From the NCBI GenBank assembly GCA_905612405.1, contig CAJQRX010000029.1, positions 1-32,481 of the forward strand: a stretch of DNA of 32,481 nt, given 5' to 3'. This document shows positions 21,787 to 32,481 of this stretch, in pieces. The DNA comes from an uncultured Candidatus Thioglobus sp. GTDB taxonomy: Bacteria > Pseudomonadota > Gammaproteobacteria > PS1 > Pseudothioglobaceae. The notes below the pieces were generated by a model. It did no database searches. It was not told the origin of the DNA and saw only the letters and a program-made list of their open reading frames with translations. Position 1 is the stretch's first letter. Each line of letters starts with the position of its first letter. The position numbers and the translations under genes were made by a program.

Positions 21787-22605
21787 ATGTTTAATTCTAT
21801 TGGCGTTATCTGTAAACCAAACGATTTTACCAGTCAAAAAACTGCCCTGGAGCTTGGAGTACTTCTTAAAAATCTTGGTGTTATTTTGTTGGAGGATCAA
21901 AAAGACTTTGAGAAAAATGCTGATCTAATTATTGTTGTTGGTGGTGACGGTACCATATTGAATACTGCAAGAACTTATGTAGACTTCAATATTCCTATTC
22001 TTGGAGTTAATTTAGGACGCCTTGGTTTTCTAGCTGACGTTCCAGTTGGATCGATGACGCCTGTTGTTAGTGCGGTTCTAAATGGTGAGTTTATTAAAGA
22101 GAAAAGATCGCTTTTAAGCTGTCAAATTGAACAAAATGGCAAAGCATTGTCAAAACATCTGGCATTTAATGAGGTAGTAATTCATAGGAATGAAACTCCA
22201 AGAATGATAGAGTTTGAACTGAATGTTGATGGCGACTTTGTGAATAATCAGAGGGCAGATGGAATTATAGTTACCACACCTACTGGCTCTACTGCTTATG
22301 CGCTTTCAAGCGGAGGCCCAATTATGCACCCGAGTACAAATGCGATTTGCCTAGTATCAATCAGCCCTCATACAATGAGTCATAGGCCGTTCATTCTTGA
22401 TGGTGAAAGCGAGGTATTGATTACTCTTTTAGATTGTGAAGATAGAGCAACAATTAGTTTTGATGCTCAATCCTCAGTTCATGCATCAGAAGGTATCGCT
22501 CTTAGAGTAAAGCAACATGAAAATTTTGTTCATCTAATTCACCCAAAAGGTTATGACTATTTTGAAATTATCAGGTCAAAGCTTCATTGGGGCCAAAAAG
22601 TCTAA
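21787..22605 (+). CDS. nadK: NAD kinase
   Basis: NadK phosphorylates NAD to NADP. The 272-residue protein has the GGDGTIL motif (52-58), NLGRLGFLAD, an FNEVVIHR strand and the NQRADGIIVTTPTGSTAYALSSGGPI block typical of the family. It is divergent from grpE, and recN follows 12 nt downstream, as in E. coli. The leader appears very short. Confidence 0.97.
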   Translation: MFNSIGVICKPNDFTSQKTALELGVLLKNLGVILLEDQKDFEKNADLIIVVGGDGTILNTARTYVDFNIPILGVNLGRLGFLADVPVGSMTPVVSAVLNGEFIKEKRSLLSCQIEQNGKALSKHLAFNEVVIHRNETPRMIEFELNVDGDFVNNQRADGIIVTTPTGSTAYALSSGGPIMHPSTNAICLVSISPHTMSHRPFILDGESEVLITLLDCEDRATISFDAQSSVHASEGIALRVKQHENFVHLIHPKGYDYFEIIRSKLHWGQKV

Positions 22606-22617
22606 TAAATTAAAGAT

Positions 22618-24279
22618 ATGCTTGAGCACTTACATGTAAAAAATTTAGTTGTTGTCGAAGACCTAAGTGTTGAGTTTAAGTCTGGCATGACTGTTGTGAC
22701 TGGTGAGACAGGTGCAGGTAAATCAATCTTAATTCAAGCATTAAGTCTAGTTTCTGGAGGTCGTTCTGATTCGTCACTAGTTAGGAAAGGCGCAAGTAAA
22801 GCTGAAATTGTTGCAACATTTAGTTTGAATTCTGGAACTGAGCTTCAAACTTTTTTAGAGGGCTTGGATTTAGAAAATGAGAATGAGTGCATCTTACGAA
22901 GAGTTATTGCTTCGGATGGAAAGTCCCGTTCATACGTTAATGGTTCTAATGTGCCTTTATCAACGCTAAAAGATATTGGAAGTTTTTTGATTGATATGCA
23001 TGGCCAAAACGAGCATCAGCTGTTACTTCGAGCGAATCATCATCGCTTGCTACTTGACGATTATGCCGGCACTCAAAAGCAGTGTGAAGAAGTAAATAAT
23101 ATTGTCAACAATTATCAAGCGGTCAAGAATGAGGTCGAAGACTTACAAAATAATAACTCTCTCCTTGAAGCCCAAAAAGAGTTAATAACCCATCAACTGA
23201 ATGAACTTATTCAAGCCGAAATGACTCAGGATGAGCTTGATAATATTGAGGATGACTATAAAGTCTCTACAAATGCAAGCCAACTTGTTGAAAAAATTTC
23301 TAAAATAATAGACTCTCTTGATAATGAATCAGGTGTTAATAATGTTTTAATTGAAAGTGAAAAAATTGTTAATAAGTCGAAAGAACTTGATTCACGCTTA
23401 GACACAATACATTCATTACTGGCAAGCGCCCAGCTTCAAGTCCAAGAAGGAATTTATGACTTGACAGATTACCTCGGTAAAATTAGCAGCCAAGAAGATA
23501 ATTCAGCATTACTTAGTTCTAGAATTAATGAGCTTCATGACCTTGGTCGTAAGCATAATTGTCAAATTCAAGGACTACTTGAGGCACAATCAGCTTTGCA
23601 AGAAAATCTTAATATGTTGGGCTCATCGAGCGATAAGATAGATCAGTTATTACTAGCGCAAAGTAAATTTGAGAAAGAATATTATGCCAAGTCAAAGTTA
23701 TTGAGTGCTGAAAGAGTAATTGCGAGCAAGTCTCTTTCAAAAGAGGTTACAAGCTTAATGCAAAAACTTGGAATGCCGGGAAGTGAAATCACTTTTAGCA
23801 TTAATTCTTCTGAAGGAGCTGTAAGGCTTAATGGTATGGAGGAAATTATCATTCTTACAAAAACTAACGCTGGGCAAGATTTTAAGCCGCTCGGAAAAGT
23901 AGCTTCTGGTGGAGAGTTATCAAGAATTTCTCTAGCACTTTCAGTTGTTACAAGTAAGACTGAGCTCACCCCATCAGTTGTATTTGATGAAGTTGACGTA
24001 GGTATAAGTGGATCAGTTGCTGAAATTGTTGGCCAGATGTTAAAAAAATTATCAAATCGATACCAAATTATTTGTGTAACTCACCTAGCTCAGGTTGCAG
24101 CGCAGGGACAAGATCATATGAAGGTTGTAAAAACGCAAAAAAATGGCTCAACTTTCACTCAAGTTGCAAGCCTTAGTCCTAAAGAAAGGACGGATGAAGT
24201 GGCAAGAATCTTAGGCGGCATTACAATTAGTGATAAAACTCGAATAGCAGCTGAAGAGATGATAAATTCAAGCTCTTAA
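22618..24279 (+). CDS. recN: RecN, SMC-like DNA repair ATPase
   Basis: RecN acts in double-strand-break repair, tethering DNA ends. The 553-residue protein has an N-terminal Walker A GETGAGKS (29-36) and MHGQNEHQLLL, a long central coiled-coil region (about 155-370), and the C-terminal ABC signature ASGGELSRI followed by Walker B VVFDEVDVGISG and an H-loop CVTHLAQVA. It follows nadK by 12 nt and is probably cotranscribed. A weak AT-only inverted repeat lies downstream (24310-24330). Confidence 0.97.
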   Translation: MLEHLHVKNLVVVEDLSVEFKSGMTVVTGETGAGKSILIQALSLVSGGRSDSSLVRKGASKAEIVATFSLNSGTELQTFLEGLDLENENECILRRVIASDGKSRSYVNGSNVPLSTLKDIGSFLIDMHGQNEHQLLLRANHHRLLLDDYAGTQKQCEEVNNIVNNYQAVKNEVEDLQNNNSLLEAQKELITHQLNELIQAEMTQDELDNIEDDYKVSTNASQLVEKISKIIDSLDNESGVNNVLIESEKIVNKSKELDSRLDTIHSLLASAQLQVQEGIYDLTDYLGKISSQEDNSALLSSRINELHDLGRKHNCQIQGLLEAQSALQENLNMLGSSSDKIDQLLLAQSKFEKEYYAKSKLLSAERVIASKSLSKEVTSLMQKLGMPGSEITFSINSSEGAVRLNGMEEIIILTKTNAGQDFKPLGKVASGGELSRISLALSVVTSKTELTPSVVFDEVDVGISGSVAEIVGQMLKKLSNRYQIICVTHLAQVAAQGQDHMKVVKTQKNGSTFTQVASLSPKERTDEVARILGGITISDKTRIAAEEMINSSS

Positions 24280-24309
24280 ACAACTGAATCTTTTTTGAAA
24301 ATAAGCTTT

Positions 24310-24330
24310 AATAAATTACTTAAATTTATT
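24310..24330 (+). terminator. Weak AT-only hairpin after recN
   Basis: AATAAATT and AATTTATT are separated by 5 nt, 31 nt after the recN stop, with a T-rich stretch following. It could end the nadK-recN transcript, but the all-AT stem makes it weak. Confidence 0.3.
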
Positions 24331-24364
24331 TTACTTCACAGTAAATAAATTGTCCTTGTAAGAC

Positions 24365-24392
24365 TTGACTATTAAACATTAAATTGTATAAT
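24365..24392 (+). promoter_or_regulatory. Sigma70 promoter of the ATP synthase operon
   Basis: TTGACT (24365-24370) and a perfect TATAAT (24387-24392) are separated by 16 bp, directly before atpI. Transcription would begin near 24399. Confidence 0.75.
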
Positions 24393-24429
24393 ATTTCTTT
24401 TGTGCATAGTCAGGGTGGATATCGAAAAA

Positions 24430-25595
<1,166 letters not shown>

Positions 25596-25629
25596 TTTTT
25601 TTTTAAATAGTTTTTATAAGTAGGAGTAA

Positions 25630-25866
<237 letters not shown>

Positions 25867-25900
25867 ATTGTATTCTTTTAATAATTAAGGGTATTAAGCT

Positions 25901-26371
25901 ATGAACATTAACCTTACGCTCATTGGGCAAACAATAATGTTTGCCATGTTTGTGCTGTTCTGCATGAAGTTTGTTTGGCCTCCACTTGTCGAGGCAATGG
26001 CTGCACGCAAAAAAGCTATTGAAGATGGATTAAAGGCTGCGGAACTTGGAAAAGAAGAGCATGCATTAGCTCAGAAAAATGCTGAAGATCTTATAGAGAG
26101 TACTAAAACCCAAGCTGCTGAAATTATTGCAAACGCGGATAAACAAGCTAATGTAATGATTGATAAAGCTAAAGGAACAGCTTCTGAAGAGGCTGATAAG
26201 ATTAAAGCGCACGCTAAGTCTGAACTTGACCAAGAAGTTGTGAAAGCACGTAATGAGCTTAAAAATCAAGTTTCAACTTTGGTTATGCAAGGTGTCAACT
26301 CAGTTTTAGAGAAAGAAGTTGATTCTAAAGCACATAAAGATATGCTTTCTAAGCTGTCTCAATCACTATAG
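25901..26371 (+). CDS. atpF: F1Fo ATP synthase subunit b
   Basis: Subunit b is the peripheral stalk that holds F1 against the stator. The 156 residues match E. coli. An N-terminal membrane helix (about 5-27, [24 protein letters not shown]) precedes a long charged helix (about 35-140) that dimerises. The start [12 protein letters not shown] is the family standard. Confidence 0.97.
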   Translation: MNINLTLIGQTIMFAMFVLFCMKFVWPPLVEAMAARKKAIEDGLKAAELGKEEHALAQKNAEDLIESTKTQAAEIIANADKQANVMIDKAKGTASEEADKIKAHAKSELDQEVVKARNELKNQVSTLVMQGVNSVLEKEVDSKAHKDMLSKLSQSL

Positions 26372-26380
26372 GCTAAGACG

Positions 26381-26929
26381 ATGGAATTATCAACAATTGC
26401 AAAGCCATACGCTCAAGCGATTTTTGAAATTGCTCAACAAAGTAATTCTGTCTCAGGATGGAGTGACTTTTTAGCCACAGCTTCAGCGATTATGGCTGAT
26501 CAAAACACAAAGACTTTCATTGCATCTCCAAGTAAAAGTAAAGATCAAAAATTTGATTTGATTTCTACTTTAATTTTAAGGATGACTTCAAAAGAACTTA
26601 GTAAACAAGAGTCGGCTTTTATAAATCTTATTTTGAATAATGATCGTTCGAGCGCAATTAGCAGTATAGCTTATGCTTTTGATTCCGAAGTTTCTAATGC
26701 TAATAAGAGTAAGAACTTCAAAGTTATTAGTGCATATGAGCTCAGTGATGCTGAGCAAAAAGCAATCGTTGAAGATTTAACAAGTAAACACAAAACTACT
26801 GTATCAGTTGAAACTGAAATTGATGCGACCCTTAAAGGTGGCGTCATTATTAAAGAAGGTGATAAAGTAATCGATACATCAATTAAGGCAAAAGTAGATG
26901 CTCTAGGCGTCTCTTTGTCTGTAAATTAA
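26381..26929 (+). CDS. atpH: F1Fo ATP synthase subunit delta
   Basis: Subunit delta joins the peripheral stalk to the top of F1. The 182-residue protein begins ELSTIAKPYAQAIFEIA and ends with the conserved beta segment DATLKGGVIIKEGDKVIDTSIKAKVDALGVSL, both diagnostic. It lies 9 nt after atpF and 21 nt before atpA. Confidence 0.97.
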   Translation: MELSTIAKPYAQAIFEIAQQSNSVSGWSDFLATASAIMADQNTKTFIASPSKSKDQKFDLISTLILRMTSKELSKQESAFINLILNNDRSSAISSIAYAFDSEVSNANKSKNFKVISAYELSDAEQKAIVEDLTSKHKTTVSVETEIDATLKGGVIIKEGDKVIDTSIKAKVDALGVSLSVN

Positions 26930-26950
26930 TTTTATAAAGAGAGGTTAGTT

Positions 26951-28492
26951 ATGCAATTAAACGCTTCTGAAATCAGTGATTTAATTAAAAAAGAAATAGA
27001 GGGCTTTGACTTTTCAGCTGAAGCACGTACAGAAGGCACTGTAATTAGTGTAAGTGATGGAATCGTTCGTATCCATGGCTTAGCAGACGCTCAGTTTGGT
27101 GAGATGTTAGAATTTCCAGGAAATACTTTTGGATTGGCGCTTAACCTAGAGCAGGATTCTGTTGGTGCGGTTGTATTAGGTGACTATCTTCATATTTCAG
27201 AAGGCGACACTGTTAAGTGTACAAATCGAATTATGGAAGTTCCAGTTGGTAACGAGCTTCTTGGCCGTGTTGTTAATCCTCTTGGAGTAGATCTAGAAGG
27301 TAAGGGAGAGATAAAAACATCTGTAACTCGCCCAATTGAAGTAGTTGCTCCTGGTGTTATTGAAAGACAATCAGTTGACCAGCCAATTCAAACTGGAATT
27401 AAGGCAATTGATGCTATGGTTCCAATTGGACGTGGTCAGCGTGAACTAATTATTGGTGATCGTCAAACTGGAAAAACTGCTGTTGCAATTGATGCGATTA
27501 TTAATCAGAAAGGTACTGGTGTTAAATGTATTTATGTTGCTATTGGACAAAAAGCATCTTCTATAGCTACTGTTGTTCGTAAGCTAGAAGAGCATGGCGC
27601 GTTAGAACATACAATTATTGTTGCTGCGTCAGCTTCTGACTCTGCAGCTCTTCAATATATTGCTCCTTATGCTGGATGTGCAATGGGTGAATATTTCAGA
27701 GATCGTGGTGAAGATGCTCTAATTGTATATGATGATTTGACTAAACAAGCATGGGCATATCGTCAAGTATCGCTTCTTTTAAAACGCCCACCAGGACGTG
27801 AAGCATATCCAGGTGATGTATTTTATCTCCACTCTCGTTTATTAGAAAGAGCATCAAGAGTTAATGCTGAGTATGTTGAAAAAGTAACGAATGGTGAAGT
27901 AAAAGGTAAAACAGGCTCATTGACTGCTCTTCCTATTATTGAAACTCAGGCTGGAGACGTATCAGCATTTGTTCCAACAAATGTAATCTCAATTACAGAT
28001 GGTCAAATTTTCTTAGAGACAGATCTATTTAACTCTGGTATTCGACCAGCGATCAATGCGGGCCTTTCAGTTTCTAGAGTTGGTGGTGCTGCGCAAACTA
28101 AAATTGTTAAGAAACTTGGTGGCAGTATTCGTCTTGATTTAGCACAGTATCGTGAATTAGCAGCTTTTGCTCAGTTTGCATCAGATCTAGATGCTGAAAC
28201 TAAAGCGCAAATTGATCGAGGAATACGCGTGACTGAACTAATGAAACAAGCACAATATTCGCCTCTTAATGTTGCTGAAACTGCGACATCACTTTTTGCT
28301 GCAAACTCTGGTGCACTTGATGATGTTGAAGCGAATAAAGTAGTTGCGTTTGAAGGCGCACTTCTAGCTTATATGAACGCTAACCAAGTTGAATTGATGG
28401 CTTCTATAAATGAATCTGGCGATTATAATGATGATATATCAGCAAAACTTCAAGCTGCTATTGATGACTTTAAAGCTAATAATACCTGGTAG
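26951..28492 (+). CDS. atpA: F1Fo ATP synthase subunit alpha
   Basis: This is the non-catalytic nucleotide-binding subunit of F1. The 513 residues equal E. coli AtpA. Walker A is GDRQTGKT (169-176). [19 protein letters not shown] (DELSEEED-type region) and [22 protein letters not shown] are intact, including the arginine-finger region [17 protein letters not shown] element precedes the ATG. Confidence 0.99.
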   Translation: MQLNASEISDLIKKEIEGFDFSAEARTEGTVISVSDGIVRIHGLADAQFGEMLEFPGNTFGLALNLEQDSVGAVVLGDYLHISEGDTVKCTNRIMEVPVGNELLGRVVNPLGVDLEGKGEIKTSVTRPIEVVAPGVIERQSVDQPIQTGIKAIDAMVPIGRGQRELIIGDRQTGKTAVAIDAIINQKGTGVKCIYVAIGQKASSIATVVRKLEEHGALEHTIIVAASASDSAALQYIAPYAGCAMGEYFRDRGEDALIVYDDLTKQAWAYRQVSLLLKRPPGREAYPGDVFYLHSRLLERASRVNAEYVEKVTNGEVKGKTGSLTALPIIETQAGDVSAFVPTNVISITDGQIFLETDLFNSGIRPAINAGLSVSRVGGAAQTKIVKKLGGSIRLDLAQYRELAAFAQFASDLDAETKAQIDRGIRVTELMKQAQYSPLNVAETATSLFAANSGALDDVEANKVVAFEGALLAYMNANQVELMASINESGDYNDDISAKLQAAIDDFKANNTW

Positions 28493-28498
28493 AAAGAG

Positions 28499-29362
28499 AT
28501 GGCAGTAGGCAAGGAAATTAGAACACAAATTGCGAGTATTAAAAATACTCAGAAGATTACTTCGGCTATGGAAATGGTTGCTGCTTCTAAGATGAAAAAA
28601 GCGCAAGATAGAATGCTTGCTTCACGTCCATATGCTGAAAAAATTCTTAATGTTATTGGTCATTTGACTCATGCGAATTCAGAGTTTAAACATCCATATA
28701 TGACCGCTTCATCAGATAATACGCGTGTAGGAATTATAGTTATCTCAAGTGATAGAGGTCTTTGTGGTGGACTAAATACTAATTTATTTAGAAGTCTTTT
28801 AAAAGATATTGCGGCATGGCAATCAGATAAAGTTGAAGTTGAGCTTTGTACTATTGGTAAAAAAGCTACTTCATTTTTTAAAAATACAGGGCTTAGGATT
28901 AATGCTGTACTGACTGATATTGGAGACAAGCCCCAGTTTGATGATCTTTTAGGGACTATTAAAGTAATGCTGGATCGTTATGATGCAGGTGAGATTGATC
29001 AAATCAGGATTGCCTATAATAAGTTTGGCGGTACGATGACTCAGGTTCCAACTGTTAAGCAAATTGTTCCAATGGAAGTTACTGAAGAAAAAAGTAAGGA
29101 TCACTACTGGGATTATATATACGAGCCAGATGCAGAGAGTGCATTAAGTGCTCTACTAGTACGGTATATAGAAGCAATAGTTTATCAAGGAATTGTAGAA
29201 AATATTGCTTGTGAGCAGTCTTCTAGAATGATTGCTATGCATAGTGCTACAGAAAATGCAGGTGATATGATTGATGAGCTAGAATTAATTTACAACAAGG
29301 CAAGGCAGGCGGCTATTACTCAGGAAATTTCTGAGATTGTAGCGGGTGCTGCTGCTGTTTAA
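28499..29362 (+). CDS. atpG: F1Fo ATP synthase subunit gamma
   Basis: Gamma is the central rotor shaft. The 287-residue protein has the N-terminal helix [32 protein letters not shown], the central [14 protein letters not shown] fold and the C-terminal helix with [13 protein letters not shown] and [19 protein letters not shown]. All these segments are standard. It lies 6 nt after atpA. Confidence 0.99.
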   Translation: MAVGKEIRTQIASIKNTQKITSAMEMVAASKMKKAQDRMLASRPYAEKILNVIGHLTHANSEFKHPYMTASSDNTRVGIIVISSDRGLCGGLNTNLFRSLLKDIAAWQSDKVEVELCTIGKKATSFFKNTGLRINAVLTDIGDKPQFDDLLGTIKVMLDRYDAGEIDQIRIAYNKFGGTMTQVPTVKQIVPMEVTEEKSKDHYWDYIYEPDAESALSALLVRYIEAIVYQGIVENIACEQSSRMIAMHSATENAGDMIDELELIYNKARQAAITQEISEIVAGAAAV

Positions 29363-29370
29363 AGATTTAA

Positions 29371-30765
<1,395 letters not shown>

Positions 30766-31182
30766 ATGGCAGTAATACATGTTGATGTAGTTTGTGCAAC
30801 TGAGGAGATATACTCAGGTGAGGCAAAATGTGTTTTTGCTCCAGCTACAATGGGTGAGATTGGTGTGTACCCAATGCATGTTCCTTTAATAAGTACACTT
30901 AAACCTGGCGAAGTCAGAGTTGAAACTGAGAATGGTATAGAGTCTATTTTTGTTTCTGGTGGTATTATTGAAGTGCAGCCTGATACAGTTACAATTTTTT
31001 CTGATACAGCTATTCGTGCAAGCGACTTAGATGAGTCAAAAGCTCTCGAGGCGAAAAAGCGCGCTGAAGAAGCCATGTCTAGCTCTCAGACAGAACAAGA
31101 TATCTCAACTACTCAAGCAGCACTAGCTGAATCTATGATGCAGCTGCAAATGATTTCTAAGATGAGAGGAAAGAAGCGCTAG
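30766..31182 (+). CDS. atpC: F1Fo ATP synthase subunit epsilon
   Basis: Epsilon is the rotor-base subunit that inhibits ATP hydrolysis. The 138-residue protein has the N-terminal beta sandwich (about 1-85, with GEIGVYPMHVPLISTLKPGEVRV) and a C-terminal helical hairpin (about 90-138). It follows atpD with no gap. Its TAG stop (31180-31182) lies in a CTAG palindrome that also provides the stop of the convergent alkyltransferase gene. Confidence 0.98.
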   Translation: MAVIHVDVVCATEEIYSGEAKCVFAPATMGEIGVYPMHVPLISTLKPGEVRVETENGIESIFVSGGIIEVQPDTVTIFSDTAIRASDLDESKALEAKKRAEEAMSSSQTEQDISTTQAALAESMMQLQMISKMRGKKR

Positions 31183-31484
31183 TTTGCTTTAAAGAGAACA
31201 GACTGAAAATTAACAATCCTATTGTTTAACACATGAACGCCTTCTTTCTGAAGGCGTTTTATTTTGATGCTTATGTCATATGCAAAACCCCCTAATTCAC
31301 CGTTTGATTTAACAACTCGATGGCAGGGTACTATTGGAGCAAATGGATTTTTATTCATTGCACTGCCAACTGCTCGATACGCATTTGGCCTTCCAATCAT
31401 TCCAGCAAGTCCACCATATGAAATTACATTACCAGAAGGAATTTTTTTTAAAGCCTCGTAACACTGAGATTGAAAAGATGTCAT
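31179..31484 (-). CDS. One-domain O6-alkylguanine-DNA alkyltransferase (MGMT family)
   Basis: This 101-residue protein is only the C-terminal DNA-binding/active-site domain of the MGMT family; Ogt and Ada-C also have an N-terminal domain. It contains the helix-turn-helix segment SYGGLAGMIGRPNAYRAVG (22-40, with the conserved RAVG arginine finger), then NPFAPIVPCHRVV with the alkyl-accepting Cys54 and NGELGGFAYD. Because the Cys is retained, it is not the Trp-bearing alkyltransferase-like (Atl) type and may repair O6-alkylguanine directly. It overlaps kdsC by 4 bp (TCAT on the + strand). About 18 residues after the family's usual EGV end are extra. The sequence coding for RLQKEGV also forms the terminator of the atp operon on the opposite strand. 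Confidence 0.88.
   Translation of the reverse strand: MTSFQSQCYEALKKIPSGNVISYGGLAGMIGRPNAYRAVGSAMNKNPFAPIVPCHRVVKSNGELGGFAYDISIKIKRLQKEGVHVLNNRIVNFQSVLFKAN
31236..31265 (+). terminator. Rho-independent terminator of the ATP synthase operon
   Basis: Perfect 9-bp arms AACGCCTTC (31236-31244) and GAAGGCGTT (31250-31258) enclose a 5-nt loop and are followed by TTATTTT. It lies 54 nt after the atpC stop. The T-run exists only in the + direction, so it should not stop minus-strand transcription. It is entirely within the coding sequence of the alkyltransferase gene. Confidence 0.9.
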
Positions 31485-32014
31485 TTTAGAAAAGATTGTA
31501 TCAAGTCATCATATTTATCTTGTGATTTTAATATGAAATTACATACCTCACGAACTGCTCCGTTGCCACCACTCTTCTGAGTAACTATAAGGGCGTGATC
31601 TTTTACACATTCTTGAGCATTTGCTACTGCAACTGGAAGGGCGACTCTGGTCATCACAGGAAGGTCAATGACATCATCACCAACATAAGCTGACTCACTA
31701 GGGTTGATTGAAAGTTTTCTTGTTAGTTCTGCTAAAGCAATACTTTTATCAAGTACACCATGATAGTAGTGTTTGACCCCAAGTCCTTCAAGTCTATGAG
31801 CAGCAGATTTTGTGCTTCTTGCTGTGATTACAGCAACTTCAATTCCCGATAATTGCAGTAATTTAATTCCAAGACCATCTTGCGAATCAAATTTTTTCTG
31901 TTCAACACCATTGTCATCAAAATATATTCCACCATCAGTGAGAACTCCATCAACATCTAAAATTAAGAGTTTAATTTTTTTAGCTATCTCACTTACTTTT
32001 TCATTTGAATGCAT
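31481..32014 (-). CDS. kdsC: KdsC, 3-deoxy-D-manno-octulosonate-8-phosphate phosphatase
   Basis: KdsC is a HAD-superfamily phosphatase that removes phosphate from KDO-8-P on the way to lipopolysaccharide core. The 177-residue length suits the cap-less C0 tetramer. Motif I is LILDVDGVLTDGG (Asp20 and Asp22), motif II is ITARST, and motif III/IV is YVGDDVIDLPVM. The C-terminal KSGGNGAVREV is a KdsC hallmark. It overlaps the alkyltransferase gene by 4 bp and follows yidC by 9 nt, away from the usual lptC/lptA partners. Confidence 0.95.
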   Translation of the reverse strand: MHSNEKVSEIAKKIKLLILDVDGVLTDGGIYFDDNGVEQKKFDSQDGLGIKLLQLSGIEVAVITARSTKSAAHRLEGLGVKHYYHGVLDKSIALAELTRKLSINPSESAYVGDDVIDLPVMTRVALPVAVANAQECVKDHALIVTQKSGGNGAVREVCNFILKSQDKYDDLIQSFLK

Positions 32015-32023
32015 TGGTTTTAT

Positions 32024-32481
32024 TTAACCATTAATTTTTTTATTGATGTACATTTGTTGAGCAATTGAAAGTACGTTATTGGTTACCCAATATAATACCA
32101 AGCCAGAAGGAAACCAGAGGAAGAAAACTGTAAAGACAACAGGAAGCATCATCATTATTTTCGCTTGTATTGGATCAGCAGGAGGTGGGTTAAGTCGCTG
32201 CTGTAACCACATCGACGCACCCATGATTAATGGCAGTATATAGTAGGGGTCTTTTGCTGAAAGGTCTAGTAAATATAAAAATGGTTCTTGTCTAAGCTCT
32301 ACCATTTCAATAAGTACCCAGTAAACAGAAATGAAAACAGGAATTTGAACTAAAATAGGTAGACAACCTGCAGCAGGATTTATTTTTTCAGATCTGTAAA
32401 GCTCCATCGTTTTCTTGCCAATTTTTTGTTTATCACCTTCATATGTTTCTTTAATTTTTTGAAGTCTTGGGGCCAATTTTT
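32024..32481 (-). CDS. yidC: YidC membrane protein insertase, C-terminal part (cut by window end)
   Basis: Only the last ~152 codons are in the window; the frame is open to the right edge, so the methionine at 32476 is internal. The visible part is the YidC/Oxa1 core: the cytoplasmic [19 protein letters not shown] hairpin, [36 protein letters not shown] and [24 protein letters not shown], matching the gammaproteobacterial protein in order. YidC inserts membrane proteins, including ATP synthase subunit c, which is encoded 6 kb away. The basic tail is short (YINKKING). Confidence 0.97.
   Translation of the reverse strand, partial: KLAPRLQKIKETYEGDKQKIGKKTMELYRSEKINPAAGCLPILVQIPVFISVYWVLIEMVELRQEPFLYLLDLSAKDPYYILPLIMGASMWLQQRLNPPPADPIQAKIMMMLPVVFTVFFLWFPSGLVLYWVTNNVLSIAQQMYINKKING

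Overview
The window looks like a chromosome segment of an AT-rich, streamlined gammaproteobacterium. A marine SUP05/Candidatus Thioglobus-like relative is my best guess. That guess rests on the gene set (ubiEJB, erpA, accBC, the grpE/nadK/recN neighbourhood, atpIBEFHAGDC, yidC), the short intergenic gaps and the low GC. It is inference; no rRNA marker is present.

Layout. (1) 1-954: two small genes on the + strand, a MORN-like repeat protein carrying a fresh 72-bp internal duplication and a signal-peptide protein. (2) 994-8233, minus strand: a tightly packed run read accB-accC-argC-erpA-citrate synthase-ubiE-ubiJ-ubiB, whose genes overlap or sit at most 34 nt apart. It couples fatty-acid, arginine, Fe-S, TCA and ubiquinone biosynthesis. 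(3) 8462-11434: dsbD and, divergently, an EamA-family exporter. (4) 11449-16179, minus strand: a five-gene oxidative catabolic operon (alpha/beta hydrolase, flavin reductase with a degenerate Nudix-like tail, luciferase-like monooxygenase, aldehyde dehydrogenase, carboxymuconolactone-decarboxylase-like protein). It lies behind an almost perfect sigma70 promoter at 16267-16295. (5) 16472-21178: an accessory region of small genes of mostly unknown function: a 2-oxoglutarate/Fe hydroxylase, a secreted protein with a VEEK tetrapeptide-repeat helix, two orphans, a DUF4174-type protein, a zinc-ribbon membrane protein and an adhesin-E-like secreted protein. (6) 21179-24279: grpE, divergent nadK and recN, a conserved gammaproteobacterial block. 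(7) 24365-31265: the complete F1Fo ATP synthase operon with its promoter and terminator. (8) 31179-32481, minus strand: yidC (cut by the window edge), kdsC and a one-domain O6-alkylguanine-DNA alkyltransferase.

The most interesting structure is downstream of grpE. The last five codons plus stop of grpE (19 bp) recur exactly at 20394-20412 and with two mismatches at 19599-19617. Two single-gene units of nearly equal size (795 and 784 bp) are thereby delimited. The two outer copies lie in a longer diverged intergenic repeat, and both ends of the second unit carry directly repeated 11-bp iterons (CATACACACTT type). This is what stepwise insertion of small integrase-less cassettes into the 3' end of grpE would look like, with core sites and arm-type sites. 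No recombinase is in the window, so mobility is inference.

Other points of note: the ATP synthase terminator lies inside the coding sequence of the convergent alkyltransferase gene, whose stop codon shares a CTAG palindrome with the atpC stop. Several accessory genes have a -10 box so close to the start codon that their mRNAs may be leaderless.
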